A stretch of DNA of 64,000 bases, taken from the NCBI RefSeq assembly GCF_003672135.1, contig NC_039513.1, positions 9,796,833 to 9,860,832 on the forward strand, written 5' to 3'. How positions within the stretch are numbered: the first letter of the stretch is position 1; each line of letters begins with the position of its first letter. The stretch comes from Ooceraea biroi (taxonomy: Eukaryota; Arthropoda; Insecta; Hymenoptera; Formicidae). This document shows, piece by piece, positions 13,601 through 26,265 of the stretch. Below the pieces are notes generated by a model. That model saw only the letters and a program-made list of their open reading frames with translations. It was not told where the DNA came from and searched no databases. A program made the translations under genes and the position numbers.

Positions 13601-16600
13601 ACGCGCCACCCCCGACGAACAACTTGGCGATATACAAACACATTCGTCACTGTCGCGCCTACGTAACGTCTCTTATTTCAGTAAAGATTGCCGAAGCAAC
13701 GATAAAAAAATAAGACAAGCGAACGATCAAACAAAGAGGTTTCCCTCCTGCGGACGAAATTCTCCCGTAATTATATTTGATGTTTCATATGTGTCGATAG
13801 AGCAATTTCGTTAGCCGCAATACGCTTACGTACACGCTCGCGCGCCGTTGTCTTAACGATTTTTCACGAAGCTGTATCTCGCCTTTTTCATCGTCGTTTT
13901 TTTCGTCGCAAGGTACTAATGTTATGGAAAGCTTATTCAGGCTCGTTCCGAGTGGATATAAAAGCTAACGTTGGAACCAGCAGTAACCGAAACCACGCTA
14001 CTCGGTCGTCGTGCACGCTCGCACGCTTGGAAATGCATAGGGAGAGACCTTAACGGTGAAACGGTTTCCATTTTATTTTCATTCAATGACCATCCTTGGT
14101 TTTGTTTTTCCCCCGGTTATCCACAGAGCGACACGAAGCGGGAATAGCTTTGCTGTTTACACGGCGTTTCCATAAAAGTTTAATTAATTAAGCCGTCGTG
14201 TTTGATTAACGCCGCGAAATCTTTCCGCGTTTTATGAAAATTGTGTGGCGCACGAGTGGCGATTCGTCGCGCCAGGGGGAGAGAGCATGCTTAATAAAAG
14301 CATTGCGACGTGGATGAATGTGTAATATTCGGTTGTGCTCACGTTATATTGACGCATTAGATCGGTTTAATATGCAAGTAGCATGAGCGATGGAAAATAT
14401 CCGTAGTGAGCAACTGTTGTTTTCAATACGTAAAATGCCAATATTTATTACTGCGTAATGATTGATTCGCCTGTGTGCGATCATTATACTGTCCCAATAG
14501 GATCGCCATTTATACGTAATGCACTAAAGAGCGACACCGATCGAGCCGAACGTCAAAAATTTATAAAATTACGAAATTCGCATTGCATACAATCAGAGCA
14601 CACAGGAGACGACAATTTTATAAAGCGACGCACATATTCAACAATATATTTCGCGATAATTAATGTCGCGCAAGCAGAGAATTACAAGGATTACGCAGGA
14701 ACACCGGCAGAAGCATATCGAACGTGACACATATAATCAGCGGAATGTTCGCATCGCTGAAATAAAATAAATCGAAACCACCATGCTGTCCCTTTCATTC
14801 ATATGATTTCCAGGGATTACCAAGTGAGTGCCATGCACGTAGCATTATTACGAAACTGATGGGGCGAGAAACGAGGTCCCGTTGTAATTTTTGTCCGTCG
14901 TAATTTCGTGGCGAGATTATTAGGAGTAAGTCCGCGCATATTAAACCGAATGCAACGGCAGCGATGGCGGGCGAAAGTCGAGATGTATCGCGACGTTAAT
15001 TAAGACGGATGTGTGCCTGCGAGATATTACGACCTCTTCCCGTATCCTTCACGACTACATCGTCCCGGGAAGAGCCTTTTGGCAGTAGCTAACGCGCGAA
15101 TAAAACGACGGTATACATTGCTTTATGGCTTACCATCGTCAGGGACGCGCCCGTCCCGCGAGCGTACTGGAATTCCTGGACACTCACCTGGAAACAGAAA
15201 GAAAAACGGAGAGATGAGTACTCTTGCATCGATCAAAGAGCTTCTTTGAGCTTCTTGTCTGCGTAATCTATGTAATTACGTACGATCGCGATAAAAATAG
15301 AAATCCTTAACAATTATTTGGATGTTGGAATATGTACAAGTATACAAGCATAATAAAGATTCATTGTACGTGTATTAATGTTTATGTCCACGTAGGTAAC
15401 AATGTAACTCAACTACAATCAAAAGATTCGTGTGACAAACTTTGCTTCAAAATTGTTATGGAGGATGACTTTATTATACACGCAATTTCGCGTCATTAGA
15501 GACTACTGTTGCATCAATACGGTTTTCATTGCGTGAGCAACGTCGGTTTCGGATTGGCTTATAGTCGAGTTACGATGTTTAACGAAGTTATCCCAGCACA
15601 ATTGTTCCACCAATCTGCCTCTTTCCTGCTTGCAGGGTAAATCCTGTTTTTCCTACTCCACAACCCCGAAATTCCGCTCTTTCGAAGTTATGCGACGCAC
15701 CGAATAGCACGCGCGATTTTGCGGACAAACTCATGACTACCGATCAACGCGACAATTACATTCCTGTTAGACTTGATTAATTATCGGTCCCGAGTTACAA
15801 TTCTGATCGTTTCATAGCGGTACAGTTCGATCGTTTTTGCCTGCAAAACAGCACAGAAACAAAGCAGCATCGCAATAGAAGATGTGAAACCCGATTGAAT
15901 TTAATGGAATTATCCTGCAAGAGTTATCGGATCTATAATCTCCCCAATAAAGACTTTTCTGCTCCTTATGCCACGTACTTATTACAGCATCGACACATAT
16001 TCGCTGTATCTTTTGCGGTCAGTTATCACTAAAGCGCAATTTTTATCTTTAAAGCGCAATACTGTGTTTCAGAACCAAGAGATAAAGAGAAAGAAGGAAA
16101 GAGAGATTTACCAATAAAAGCAGAAAAGAAGTGTTACCATTGGAAGGAGTTACAGCGGTGTAAACGGTTGCGTAAAGATAAAAGCGAGGGGGTAAAGTTC
16201 GATTCGTTCGACGACCCATTCTGTCAGGACGCGATGGTTTTCAGCAAATATGGATGATATTCTTGGTGAGATGCATGGCAAGCTATCTCGATCGTGCCAT
16301 CTGGCACACGCGGTTTGAATGCGCGAGATATCTCGGTCGCGTCACCTAATAGCCAGATTAACACGTCGACCAGCGAATCTATCGACCAAATCAGGCACGC
16401 GTTGCGTCATGGTTTGCCTCGTTTCGTGACGGACAGCCTAATTTCCCGCTCACCGAGCGCGAAAATCCGCCTTATGCTCGTCGTTGCGCGGGACGCGGGA
16501 CTTATTTTCACGTCGCATGCAATATCTGCATCGGTCAGCAACTGCCGTTAAAATACCGCGCAAAAATGTCAGGGCACGCAAGGCTTATCTCGCCTCCGCC

Positions 16601-18633
16601 GGGGTGGTAAATGAACAAGACATCGTAAAATTTTTTATAATTTAATCCGTCTTTATGAGCTCGCACGCTCGCGACGTTTACAGGCGTGCGTAAAGTCGAG
16701 AGTGCCCACGTAAAACCGAAGAGGAGAAGCGTATGGGAATTCGGGGAACCTGTAAAAAACGCGGAATCTCTCGAACATCGTAAAGCGCGAATTGTCCGCG
16801 TGCACGCGGAATAATAGACGCGATAATCGCGAGAGATCCGCCGACAAGGCAGTCGCCGTGGCGAACGAACGGCACGGGAATCCCGGCTAGACGCGACTCG
16901 GACAGTGTTTGCGTAAATGCCGAGGATCGATCGATGTGCGGCATTTTGCCATTCCCGACACGCGACTTTGACGATTGGCTGCCTTTTCTTTTCTCGCCAC
17001 GCAAGGCTGCCTCGCTGCATACTCTTCGACACAGAATCGATACGGCGAGCCTTCGTGTTCCCGGTGTGCTTTTTATCTGCAATGCATTCAGTTAACTTAG
17101 GACGAAGTAGGTCTCGTGGAAATTTTTAATTGCACGCATTACGTGCACATCGGCGGCGCAGTATCGATCAATATCGCCGAAGCGTGCGTGATTTTTCCTT
17201 AAGAGGGCTGCGTGAAGCGGGATCAGCACTGATCTCGATCCGCGCCATTCTAGATCGACAGAAATCTCTTTTGCAACTGGCGAATCGAGAACGCAGAATT
17301 AACGTACGGCAAAACACGTTCGACACATCCGCCACGGAACAATTTTACGCGGGTCGGGGGAGAGAGACCGGGTGGTGCTCCATTACGCGTGTTTCCCGCA
17401 CTTTCGCGAGGCCATCCATCTCGGAAGCGCGATGTCGCCGGGGGAATTCCATTTACCGCGCGTTAAGGAGTGAATCCAACGTCGGATCGAATTCCAACCA
17501 ACAACACTTTTTATACGAGCAGTCTGTTGCCCCTCGACGACGGTCGACGGGCGAAACTCGATGCCGTATCCTTCCGGGGGCGAGGGCGTCGGCGAACCTG
17601 GGCGGATCCGAGCGAGCGAGCAGGATGACGAGGAGAACCCAGGATGAGCCGGGTAGGTTTAGGAAGAAAACTTGTGTCAGATGACGTTGCGACGGCGGAA
17701 AGGCAATTTATCTTGGCGTATTAGCAAATGGATGATAATGACGCCCCAAGGAGACGCGACGGCGGGATGTCGATGGAACCAACGGAAGCAGCAACCTCGG
17801 CTTGCTGTTTGCGCGTATTTACGCAACCGAGCGTACGGCAATCTACGAATTAATGCGTGCGCGATCGAACGTGCACGTGTGCGAACGTCTTTGTGAAATT
17901 AAGCCCGTTTGCTTGTGCACAAGTACACACGTCGAGCTTACGTAGGTTACATATATATGTATGTATACATGCACTCTATGTATGTGCACTGGTTGCATTA
18001 CCGATCGCTGCCCCGTACAAGTCACACGTGAAAATGTTTCGCGCTAATGTTTCGTCTTCTAATAGCAGCTGCACGAGCTTGATTGCGCATTAACTCAAAC
18101 TGCACTGGGTTTATTATTGCTATTTTATTGTAAGCCGGGAGAAGGATGTCTCAGTTAATCGAGCGTCAGTGGTGTAAACGAACAAGAGAATTTAACTCTT
18201 CAGTTTACTTCAAGTGACTTATCTCTTATCGGAAGTTTTATAATTCGTTTAATTCCTAGGCAAAGTTGTAATCTCAGATTTACTCGAAAAGAGTTCTTTA
18301 ATGTTGAAAATTGAAAAGTTGTGAATTAATTTCTCCCGATATTTCTCATTACAAAGAAACTGCAAAAAAATCCATCGGATAACGCCAATCTGCCGCATGT
18401 ACGTACACGGAAGGGATTAATGCGTGCTTCCATGGAACGTGTCGGTTTGCAAGAGTATATGTATACATAGTCACGAACATCTTGCGATACTAATTGATGT
18501 CGGTTGACGGACAGAACGGCCGGATCAGCCGTAGAAGCGAGCTGACACCCTCGCAGGGTGCACCCTTCCGCCTTACAAAAGCCTTCGACTTCTCTTCCCT
18601 TCCGCCTACGAGCTCGCTCGAACTCGCTCGACA
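10661..18633. other. Gene-free sequence including a GC-rich patch at 16.3-17.8 kb
   Basis: A short TTATTTTAAGAA repeat lies near 11650-11680. An acceptor-like TCTTATTTCAG ends at 13681 but is followed by stops in all frames. The GC-rich patch carries long frames on both strands without ATG starts. Confidence 0.45.
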
Positions 18634-18963
18634 ATGGACACGACACTAGGAAGAATGCCAGCGCATGCCTCGGCAACAATGCACGAACAATGCCAGCGTA
18701 ACGACTCGCTCCTTCGCGAGAGCGCAAATTGGCGTCGTGGAATCACCGAGAAAGACGTCGACGCGATGCAAACTCGTTTTGGAAATATACGACTCGCACT
18801 AGCTGGTCGTTTGATGGGCGATTCACGTCGCGGTATTCTAGAGTTGACAAAGTATTCGGTGACGCTCGAACTGTCGCTCAAATTTCTGTTAACTGTATGC
18901 ACATCAGCAATTAAATGTATGGAGCTTATTATTTTCAATAAAAGTTCAATATTGACGAATTGA
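18634..18963 (+). other. ATG-initiated 109-residue ORF in a good insect start context, unrecognised
   Basis: The ATG at 18634 lies in ACAATGG, close to the insect translation-start consensus. The frame runs 109 residues (MDTTLGRMPAHASATMHEQC...) with a hydrophobic Leu/Val/Cys patch near residues 78-95. An AATAAA at about 18937 falls inside the frame, and the opposite strand is also open for 110 codons. No family recognised. Confidence 0.15.
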
Positions 18964-19856
18964 TTGAATATTTAAATATTCTTCAATACCTCACACGTTA
19001 ACAGACGATCGGAGGTTCATTAATCAGTAATTAAATAATTTTTGTTACTACTCCTGTACTTTTTGCTATTCGATTTTTTGCAGATTCTGGTCTCCGCAAC
19101 AGAACCAATCAGTTTCTACTGAATCAGCGGAAAGCAGAAATTAGTGTCGAGTCCCCACTGGAACCGCGTCTTTGTGGCTTCGAATTCGTTGTGGCGCACG
19201 CGAGCGTCGTCGAATTTCCCATTTCCGATTTCCCATTTTCTTCCCTCACGTGGAATCAATGTGAACGCGCGAAAAAGAGGTGCAGCGGCTATTGAAAACG
19301 CTGCGGAGACAGGTGCAAGGAACACAATGGATAAGTAATAGGCGGGAAGAAGGTAAAAGATAGGCTCAACGGCCATAAGGCGATTGAGGTGACGCGGGGA
19401 AATATAATTTTCCGAGTTGCCGCCGATCGGAAGTTAGGCGCGGGGAATACGTATTCCACGAAGCGGCATGAAAGAAGTAATTCCACGTACACGATCGCGT
19501 CCGGGTACTCTTGGCACAGGCTAAGTTATCTGCGGGACATTAAGGCGCGGACGAGATGGAGAGAAAAAGGAGAAGGATCAGAGGGGGCGAAGCAGCGAGA
19601 AGCGAGAAGGCGGAAGTCACCCCGGCAGCTAGATGGGCTTCCAGGATCGACCTTCCACTCCAGTAATGAGAAAATCACAAAAGACGTGTCACTTCAATGG
19701 GTCTCCGGTATCCGTCGTCTTCCTCCCTCTTCTCCTCCTCTCTTTAGAATCCTTTCGCTCGACTACTAGCGACAACCTACTGGGGCCAGTAGCCTACATC
19801 GGTAAATCCTGTCCGGGAGCTTATTATCGAATTTATCCTCGAGAAAAAGAAAAAAA

Positions 19857-19884
19857 GATATATATATAGAGAGAGAGAGAGAGA
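19857..19884. repeat. (TA)n(GA)n microsatellite
   Basis: Short TA run joined to a GA run, preceded by an A-rich purine stretch. Confidence 0.75.
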
Positions 19885-22800
19885 AACATCTCGCATAATG
19901 CGCATTGTAGCGTGCACGCTTTCATTGATTGATCAGACGGCGTTTTCGTTATATCCAGAGATAATTATTCTCAAGATTCTTGTCGAGGATGCAATTGCAG
20001 AAATATAAGCGTGCTCGTGAGTGCGCGATACGGTTGTAACGTAATTTTCTACAACAATTTATCTTGAGCGCTTCTCATAGTGCCGAAGACGCCGTGAGGA
20101 AATTTACTCTTGAAAGAACCTCGCGAAGTGATCCAAGCTCGCCGGTTAATAATACTGACGAAAAACTGTTTAGTGAGTCGATTTATTCCGGGGCACGTAG
20201 CAGCCATTAATGCGAGATAGCACCAGCTGATCACAGACAGCGATACGAAGAGATTTAAGTATCAGCTGACGGAGCGGTTTCCAAGGCTTTCCCTGTGCGC
20301 GGGTGGTAACCATCTTTCCAAACGGTTTATTTACCCATTTCCGACTCTCGTTTGCATACGTACAAGGATGGTTCTTCAAATTTTTAAGAAAATTATCTCG
20401 CCGCCGCCGGCTGACCAACGCGAACATTTTCCACAAAGTGTACACGTGATGCCTGCGAAATTTTCGACTTATAAAGATCGGGGATTACCTTCTACGATGT
20501 AAACAACGACGAATGAAATTCATCCTCAAGATTATACACAAGAAAATTAAAGCAAAGTCTCGGCTAATAAATTGATTACGAAGAGTTCGAAGAGCACTCT
20601 TACTTAAAAATGGAATTTGGTCTCTCAGCGAGATGAACATTTAAACAGGTAGACGAAGACTCTAAATTACATTTTTCTCCGAGAAAAATTGACTTTTTTA
20701 ATTTACTTGAAGAAATCTCGTCGGTTGTACGCATTCTTACAGTATCTCGTGCATACATCAGACATGAGACTGCCGGCGGGGCACTCTTACTTCCAGCACA
20801 ACGAAATACGGTTAAACGGTGCAGGGAAACGAAGGGAAAAGGAAGAACGTCGAGAGAAGGACGCGCGGGGAACGAAAGAGCGAATGGATTTCATACAAAG
20901 AACCCGTTTATTTCATAATGTACGCGGATACTAAACGGACATGCGATGGACGTTAACACGCACGGAGAGGGACGCGATGTAAAAATACGGTCAGGAAAAA
21001 CAATACGCATCTTTCCGTTCCAACCGCCGCCGTGTGTTCCCGTTTTGCTGTATGGAGCAAACATGCTTTGAGATTCGCGCGAGCGCGATACAAGGAAAAA
21101 AGCAAAGACGAGAAAAGAAACGAAAAATGAAGAAGACAACGAAGGAATTGCAGGAGATGGCACGACGGATTTTGTCGCATGTGTCTTCGCGCTTTTACTT
21201 TGACTTTCCCTGACACGAGCAATCTCTTTCGTCGAAATGGGAAATATTTTCGATGTGCCACAATCTTTAACTGAAAGATATTCTCTACGATATATATATA
21301 TGGTGTATCGTCTCGATTATAATTTTAAGTATTTACTGCATTTATAAAATGCTTAAAATTACCTTTATTAATTAATTTTCTTTGAAATATTATTTACTCA
21401 ACGAGATATTTATCTTAAAAAATGAGATTTGACTCGCCAACATCGTGCACGATGTTTGAAAAAAGGACGATAAGAGGAAACCCTATTAGTTTCCCCGATA
21501 TTACATCGTAAAGAAATCCGAGTGCAATTACTCCCAGAAGTAAAAACATTAAAGGAGAACTTGATATCAGAATGCGTAAATAAATTACGCAACCGTCGGC
21601 GAGGGTTGTCGCGGATGCAATTATCTCACCGTACGTCTTAAGTAAACGAGGGGAGAGGATAAAATACCGTGACTCTCCTTTCCGGCTTTTTCTCCGCTCT
21701 CCATCAGCCGATGTTGTAAGAGTTATTGCCAATCTCGTTCAGTACGCAAAACGAATCTCCTTTGATGCCTTTCAGAAACCGTGAGATTACCTGGAGGCTC
21801 TGGTCGAACACGTTCTCAAAACTGTCCGACCTTTGAAGAACTTCACATTACTCATTAAAAGTCTGATACCTCATTAAGCGTCACTGAAATTAAAGCGACT
21901 TTTCATTTGACTGTCAAATGCGACGCTGCACGACAACAAATCGGAACCATCTTCTTTTTTTCTTTCTTTTTACAAATTCGCGCGTCCTCTTATACTAAGT
22001 TATTGAACTTTAATCTCAAAACGTCTCCGTCGCTTCCCACAGAATAAAGTTTGTACAAGATGAAAGAAAACTTGCCGCTATATCTATTTTTCAATAACGT
22101 CTCGCCGTACTCGCTGGCTGATGCCTCAGAGTTTCGACCGGCACTGTACCCGCGACATAAACCCAACTTCGAGGCTGTATCTCACCGGATGTAGCCACAG
22201 TGCAACACTCCGAGAAAGAGACAGACGCGATTCTTATCGGCCAGCAACGACTCGTCGAAAGCCACTTCCGACATTAATGTCGAGGTGCGGCTCTTACGAT
22301 CTAAATCAATTCTTTTCCTTGTCAAACAGCTGAGATCAGGATCAGCCGCGGCGGGTTTTATTACCCAACGGGGAGGAAACGAGCCGCTCAATCGGGGACG
22401 GGGTGCAAGTTACCGGGTGAAATCGCTTCGTTGGTTCCGGTAAGTCCCTGCGCGCAGCAAGTTTACGGCGTAAGTTTGCCGGGCGGCCGTTTCCACGGGT
22501 ATATCACGTCGTAAAAGGGACAAGTTGCCGATCCTACGAGGAAGGAGGAGATCCAGCGTAGATCCGTCGGTAGGTTCATATCGCGACAGTATCGGGAAAG
22601 GGGGAAGGGCGGTCGCCCTTCGTGCCGAGCCGAAACGGCGCGATTTCGACACGCCGGAATGTAATTCCTATCGCGACGATGATAACGTTCAATCGTGTCG
22701 AGCATGCGATCATCGGGATCGAACTAATCTACGAACTTTCCCCGTAAACGTACGATTAAAGTACGAGGGGAAGGGAGAGAGAAGAAGAGAAACGGTGCCA

Positions 22801-23593
22801 TCGCCCGTAAAAACGAGATCACGGGAAACGTAGCGCTACTTGATAAACGCAGCTGATAACGCCGATGGTGCTGGTAATCGCGGTGTTAATCGTTGAAGGG
22901 CTCGTTGGGAGATCCGTCGGAAATCGAACTCTTCACAGTGGAGGGTTCTCGGTGCTTCGCCGATCTCCTTCGCGTATGTCACCGACGCGTCACGTAAAAA
23001 GGGACGTGTACACGGTTTATTTTAATCGGCATGATCGCGAGAGAAGAGCAGAGATTTTACTTGGCTCAAACAGTTCGGATCCATAAATGTCACGTTTAAT
23101 CTCATACATCGATCCCGAATCGCTCATTTCCGGCGAGTGCTACAAAGAAGAATCGCACTCGGCGGAGATCTCCGGCGGTATATTAACGAGGCAATTAATA
23201 ATAATGGGGCATGAACCCCCGTAGCCACGCCCAATTACCGCCTCGCTTTGCGGACCGGTGTATTATCCATTTTAATTAGTGCAACGCTTTGTGCGATGTC
23301 CGCTAATAGCGATAACCGGCAGCCGATTACGAGGAACTCATCAATATTCCGTTTCGCCGGCGTTGCGTCTTCGCCAACACAGAATTTCGCGCGGAAACGG
23401 CAAGATCAAAGTCTCAAGTGGAAATCCCCGTGTTGGGTCAGCCACGCTCAAAGGAAATTGGATCGATATATGATCGATCACGCGCATCGCCGTTTCGACG
23501 ACAATCCGCGATGGTGGTTTTGGGACAGTAAATCGCGATCGACGATTCGGCACTGATGGATTCGTTTACAATATGAGTAATACAGCGAATGTG

Positions 23594-23626
23594 AAACCTG
23601 AAAAAAACCTGAAAAATTTCAGGTTT
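23594..23626. repeat. AAACCTGAAA direct plus inverted repeat
   Basis: AAACCTGAAA occurs at 23594-23603 and again at 23605-23614. Its exact reverse complement TTTCAGGTTT follows at 23617-23626 after a 2-base spacer. The second and third copies form a 22-bp near-palindrome. Confidence 0.6.
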
Positions 23627-25511
23627 ATGGAATTTAAACTTTTATTTGTTACATTTATAATTCATATACGCGCTTCACACAAATAGGTCCGAATTTCTAT
23701 TTAAAAAGGCCGCTTTACATGAAATATAAAAAACAGTTAAGCTTTCATCGCAGCGTTGTCCTAGTTTTCATTGAAATGAAATAAAAATAACTGCGTATTT
23801 ATATTTCACGTGAATTAAATTATTCAACGTATCATTTCACAGATTACACAAGACTCATAAATCTATAAATGGATACAGAGTTCGTTGCAAAATGCATAGG
23901 GGGAGAGAGAAAAATGCATCCAGAGGAGCGACGATAAATTTCGGAACGCGATACGCGGTCGCCGTTTAACACAGTTCGTGAGTGCATAAACCGTGTACAA
24001 AGTAAATGAAGACGAAAATGATAACAAAGATTCGTCGTGCAGCTGCAATCGGTGATAAATGAAAACTGATACAAAATCAATCGCCAGTTTCCGTAGATTC
24101 AGGCCGATGACGCCCGCAAATACGTCTCTCGTGTCTATTATTTACATATCGGCCACGCGAAATCGAATGATCGACGGCGAAACACGAAATTTCGTTTCTG
24201 CAAGATACGAAGAATGGCTTTCCGAGGGTAAAAGCTGGAAACGAATTTCCCGAACGCACACACGCGCGCGGCTTCGCCGCAGGCGGCAGATTGAAGTAAC
24301 AATACCGATGATTGCGGCCGTGCATTAGTATCGCTTAGAGAACCGGACTTGCCTCGATATTAAGCAGGTTCCGATCGAAACTGTGTGTAAAAGCTCGTTA
24401 TCGGAATTGTCCCGACCGATACAGAACGAGAACGGACATAGGCGCGATTTTATGGCCGCATGGTGCACCTTGCGTTTCATGCGTGGCGCGCACGGATGAC
24501 ATTATCGAAATTCATTTCTCCGATTCTACTTTAATTCCGCGTTTAATCCTCGAACACACGGCGAATAAAAAATGTGGTCTCTCTGTAAATTTTTCCATCG
24601 CGGCACCGTTAATGTTTTAGATAGCTGCATGCTAAATGCTTTGCTCTCTCATGCTTTATGATCGCTTGACTTTCGAGTAAGATAATAAGAAATTAGATAC
24701 ATGCCGATGAGCCGATGCAGGAGAGGAAAGAGAGATTGCAATAGCAACAAATGTCGAGGCAAAATATTAATTGCGAAATAGCAGATGCAATTTTGCGATG
24801 CGTTGTATCTTATACTTTGGAATAAGCAGTCCGTGAAATGAACATTACGAAATGAGTACCACTGCACGGGTCAACAAACTACAAAGCAGGCGCGGTAAAC
24901 GAGAAATTTTGCATTATAAATTCTGCGCAGCCGTTATTACACACAGTAACGGCATTACTACATAATGTCATAATAGTAATGTTGCTATTTAATTCAGTGT
25001 TTACGAAACGCAATTTCACAATGCTGTGAGTGTAATGAAATTTAATCAAAATGACGTATTAGACGTTCAATTATTCACGACAGCTCATTGTTATTATTAA
25101 CATATGCAGTTTCGTCCGTCATATGAAAGACAGTTCGCTCAGCCATGAATTACGGAGTAATAATATTTATAACCCGTATTTTCCGTATAACCCGTATAGT
25201 GCAGTTAAATATTTACACTACTTTTCCTCTTGATAACCACTACAATCTTAAATTCGAAATTGAATAATCAGTGTTCAAATGATCAATGCAACAGACAATA
25301 AATTCTCGATTTGACTAGTCTTAGTAGCGTGTTACAATCTTGCGACGTCCTTAAATAAGAATCTCAAGAATATTTGACCACTGATAAGCAAACGTAATAA
25401 ATGGTTTGCAACCGTTGCCTTTGAAGGTGAATCGAGTTCTAAACACGACTACGTCGCAAGGGGTTGAAGCCCTCGCTCACAATATGGCGTTTCGTATCTG
25501 GTCCGTATCGC

Positions 25512-25515
<4 letters not shown>

Positions 25516-25543
<28 letters not shown>
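25516..25543. repeat. (GA)14 microsatellite
   Basis: Fourteen uninterrupted GA units. Confidence 0.85.
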
Positions 25544-25547
<4 letters not shown>

Positions 25548-25851
25548 GCGAGTCGAAGCTCGAGAGAACGGAGGATAGAATGTTGAAGCGAGTCGACGTC
25601 ACTTCCCTTCGCAGCCTCGGGCCAATGCGAGGCTGATAAAGGGAAGAATGAATGCAGAGAGGGCTACGTAAGGGGGTTGCACGGGGCCGACGAGGGGGTG
25701 GTAGGACGCTGGAGAACGGAGCCGAGCCAGGAAATCGACTTCCCGCAGGCTGGCTGGCAATGGCGATACACGATCGCCAATTGTCTCCTCCGTGCTGTTA
25801 GCGTACGTTAACAATACGCTCGCGTCCGCGCCGCGGAAAGTAGGTAACGGG

Positions 25852-25880
25852 CGCCGCGGAGTTTAATTAAACTCGCGGCG
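25852..25880. repeat. Near-perfect 29-bp palindrome centred on TTTAATTAAA
   Basis: The core GAGTTTAATTAAACTC (25859-25874) is a perfect 16-bp palindrome. It is extended on both sides by CGCCGC / GCGGCG with a single unpaired G at 25858. An AT core with a homeodomain-type TAATTA motif inside GC-rich arms is unusual for this window. It may be a dimeric protein-binding site or a cruciform-prone sequence. Confidence 0.6.
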
Positions 25881-26237
25881 AAAGTCGGCCGCGCCGGCTA
25901 TCCCTCGGAATCGGGAGCGCTTCCGCTCGCGGCCCAATGAGAAATCGTTTCCACCTTGAAGAAGCGGAGCTCTACGTTCTTCTATGCTTTAACCGATGGA
26001 TCGTCACGAACGTTCACAGCACGGGGTGTTTTGATACGAAACCGGGATGAGAACTCGTCAAGGAATTTATTTTTTGGCGTCCGTGCATGCTGTGAACGCC
26101 ATCCGACCGGTTCGATCGGTTCGGCGCGTAAAATTAAACGCTAAATAATACATAACGACGAGCGAAAGGAATAAAGGGGAGTCGTAGCGCGGCGGGTCGT
26201 GAATAATTTCGTGCGCCATCGACCGCGCACCGACCCG

Positions 26238-26265
26238 CTCTCTCTCTCTTTCTCTCTCTCCTCTG
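26238..26265. repeat. (CT)n microsatellite
   Basis: CT run with one TTT interruption, inside a GC-rich stretch. Confidence 0.75.

Larger units (their letters stand above)
18964..25515. other. Gene-free sequence
   Basis: Mixed composition with the TA/GA repeat at 19857-19884 and the inverted repeat at 23594-23626. No convincing exon; conserved regulatory elements cannot be judged without alignments. Confidence 0.5.

Noticed and set aside
17130..17684. 184-codon Arg/Ser-rich frame on the plus strand
   Set aside because: Begins at TTG, has no ATG, and reflects GC-rich composition.
19900..19921. GCGCATTGTAGCGTGC, partly similar to miR-33
   Set aside because: The seed base pattern does not match and no hairpin partner is visible nearby.
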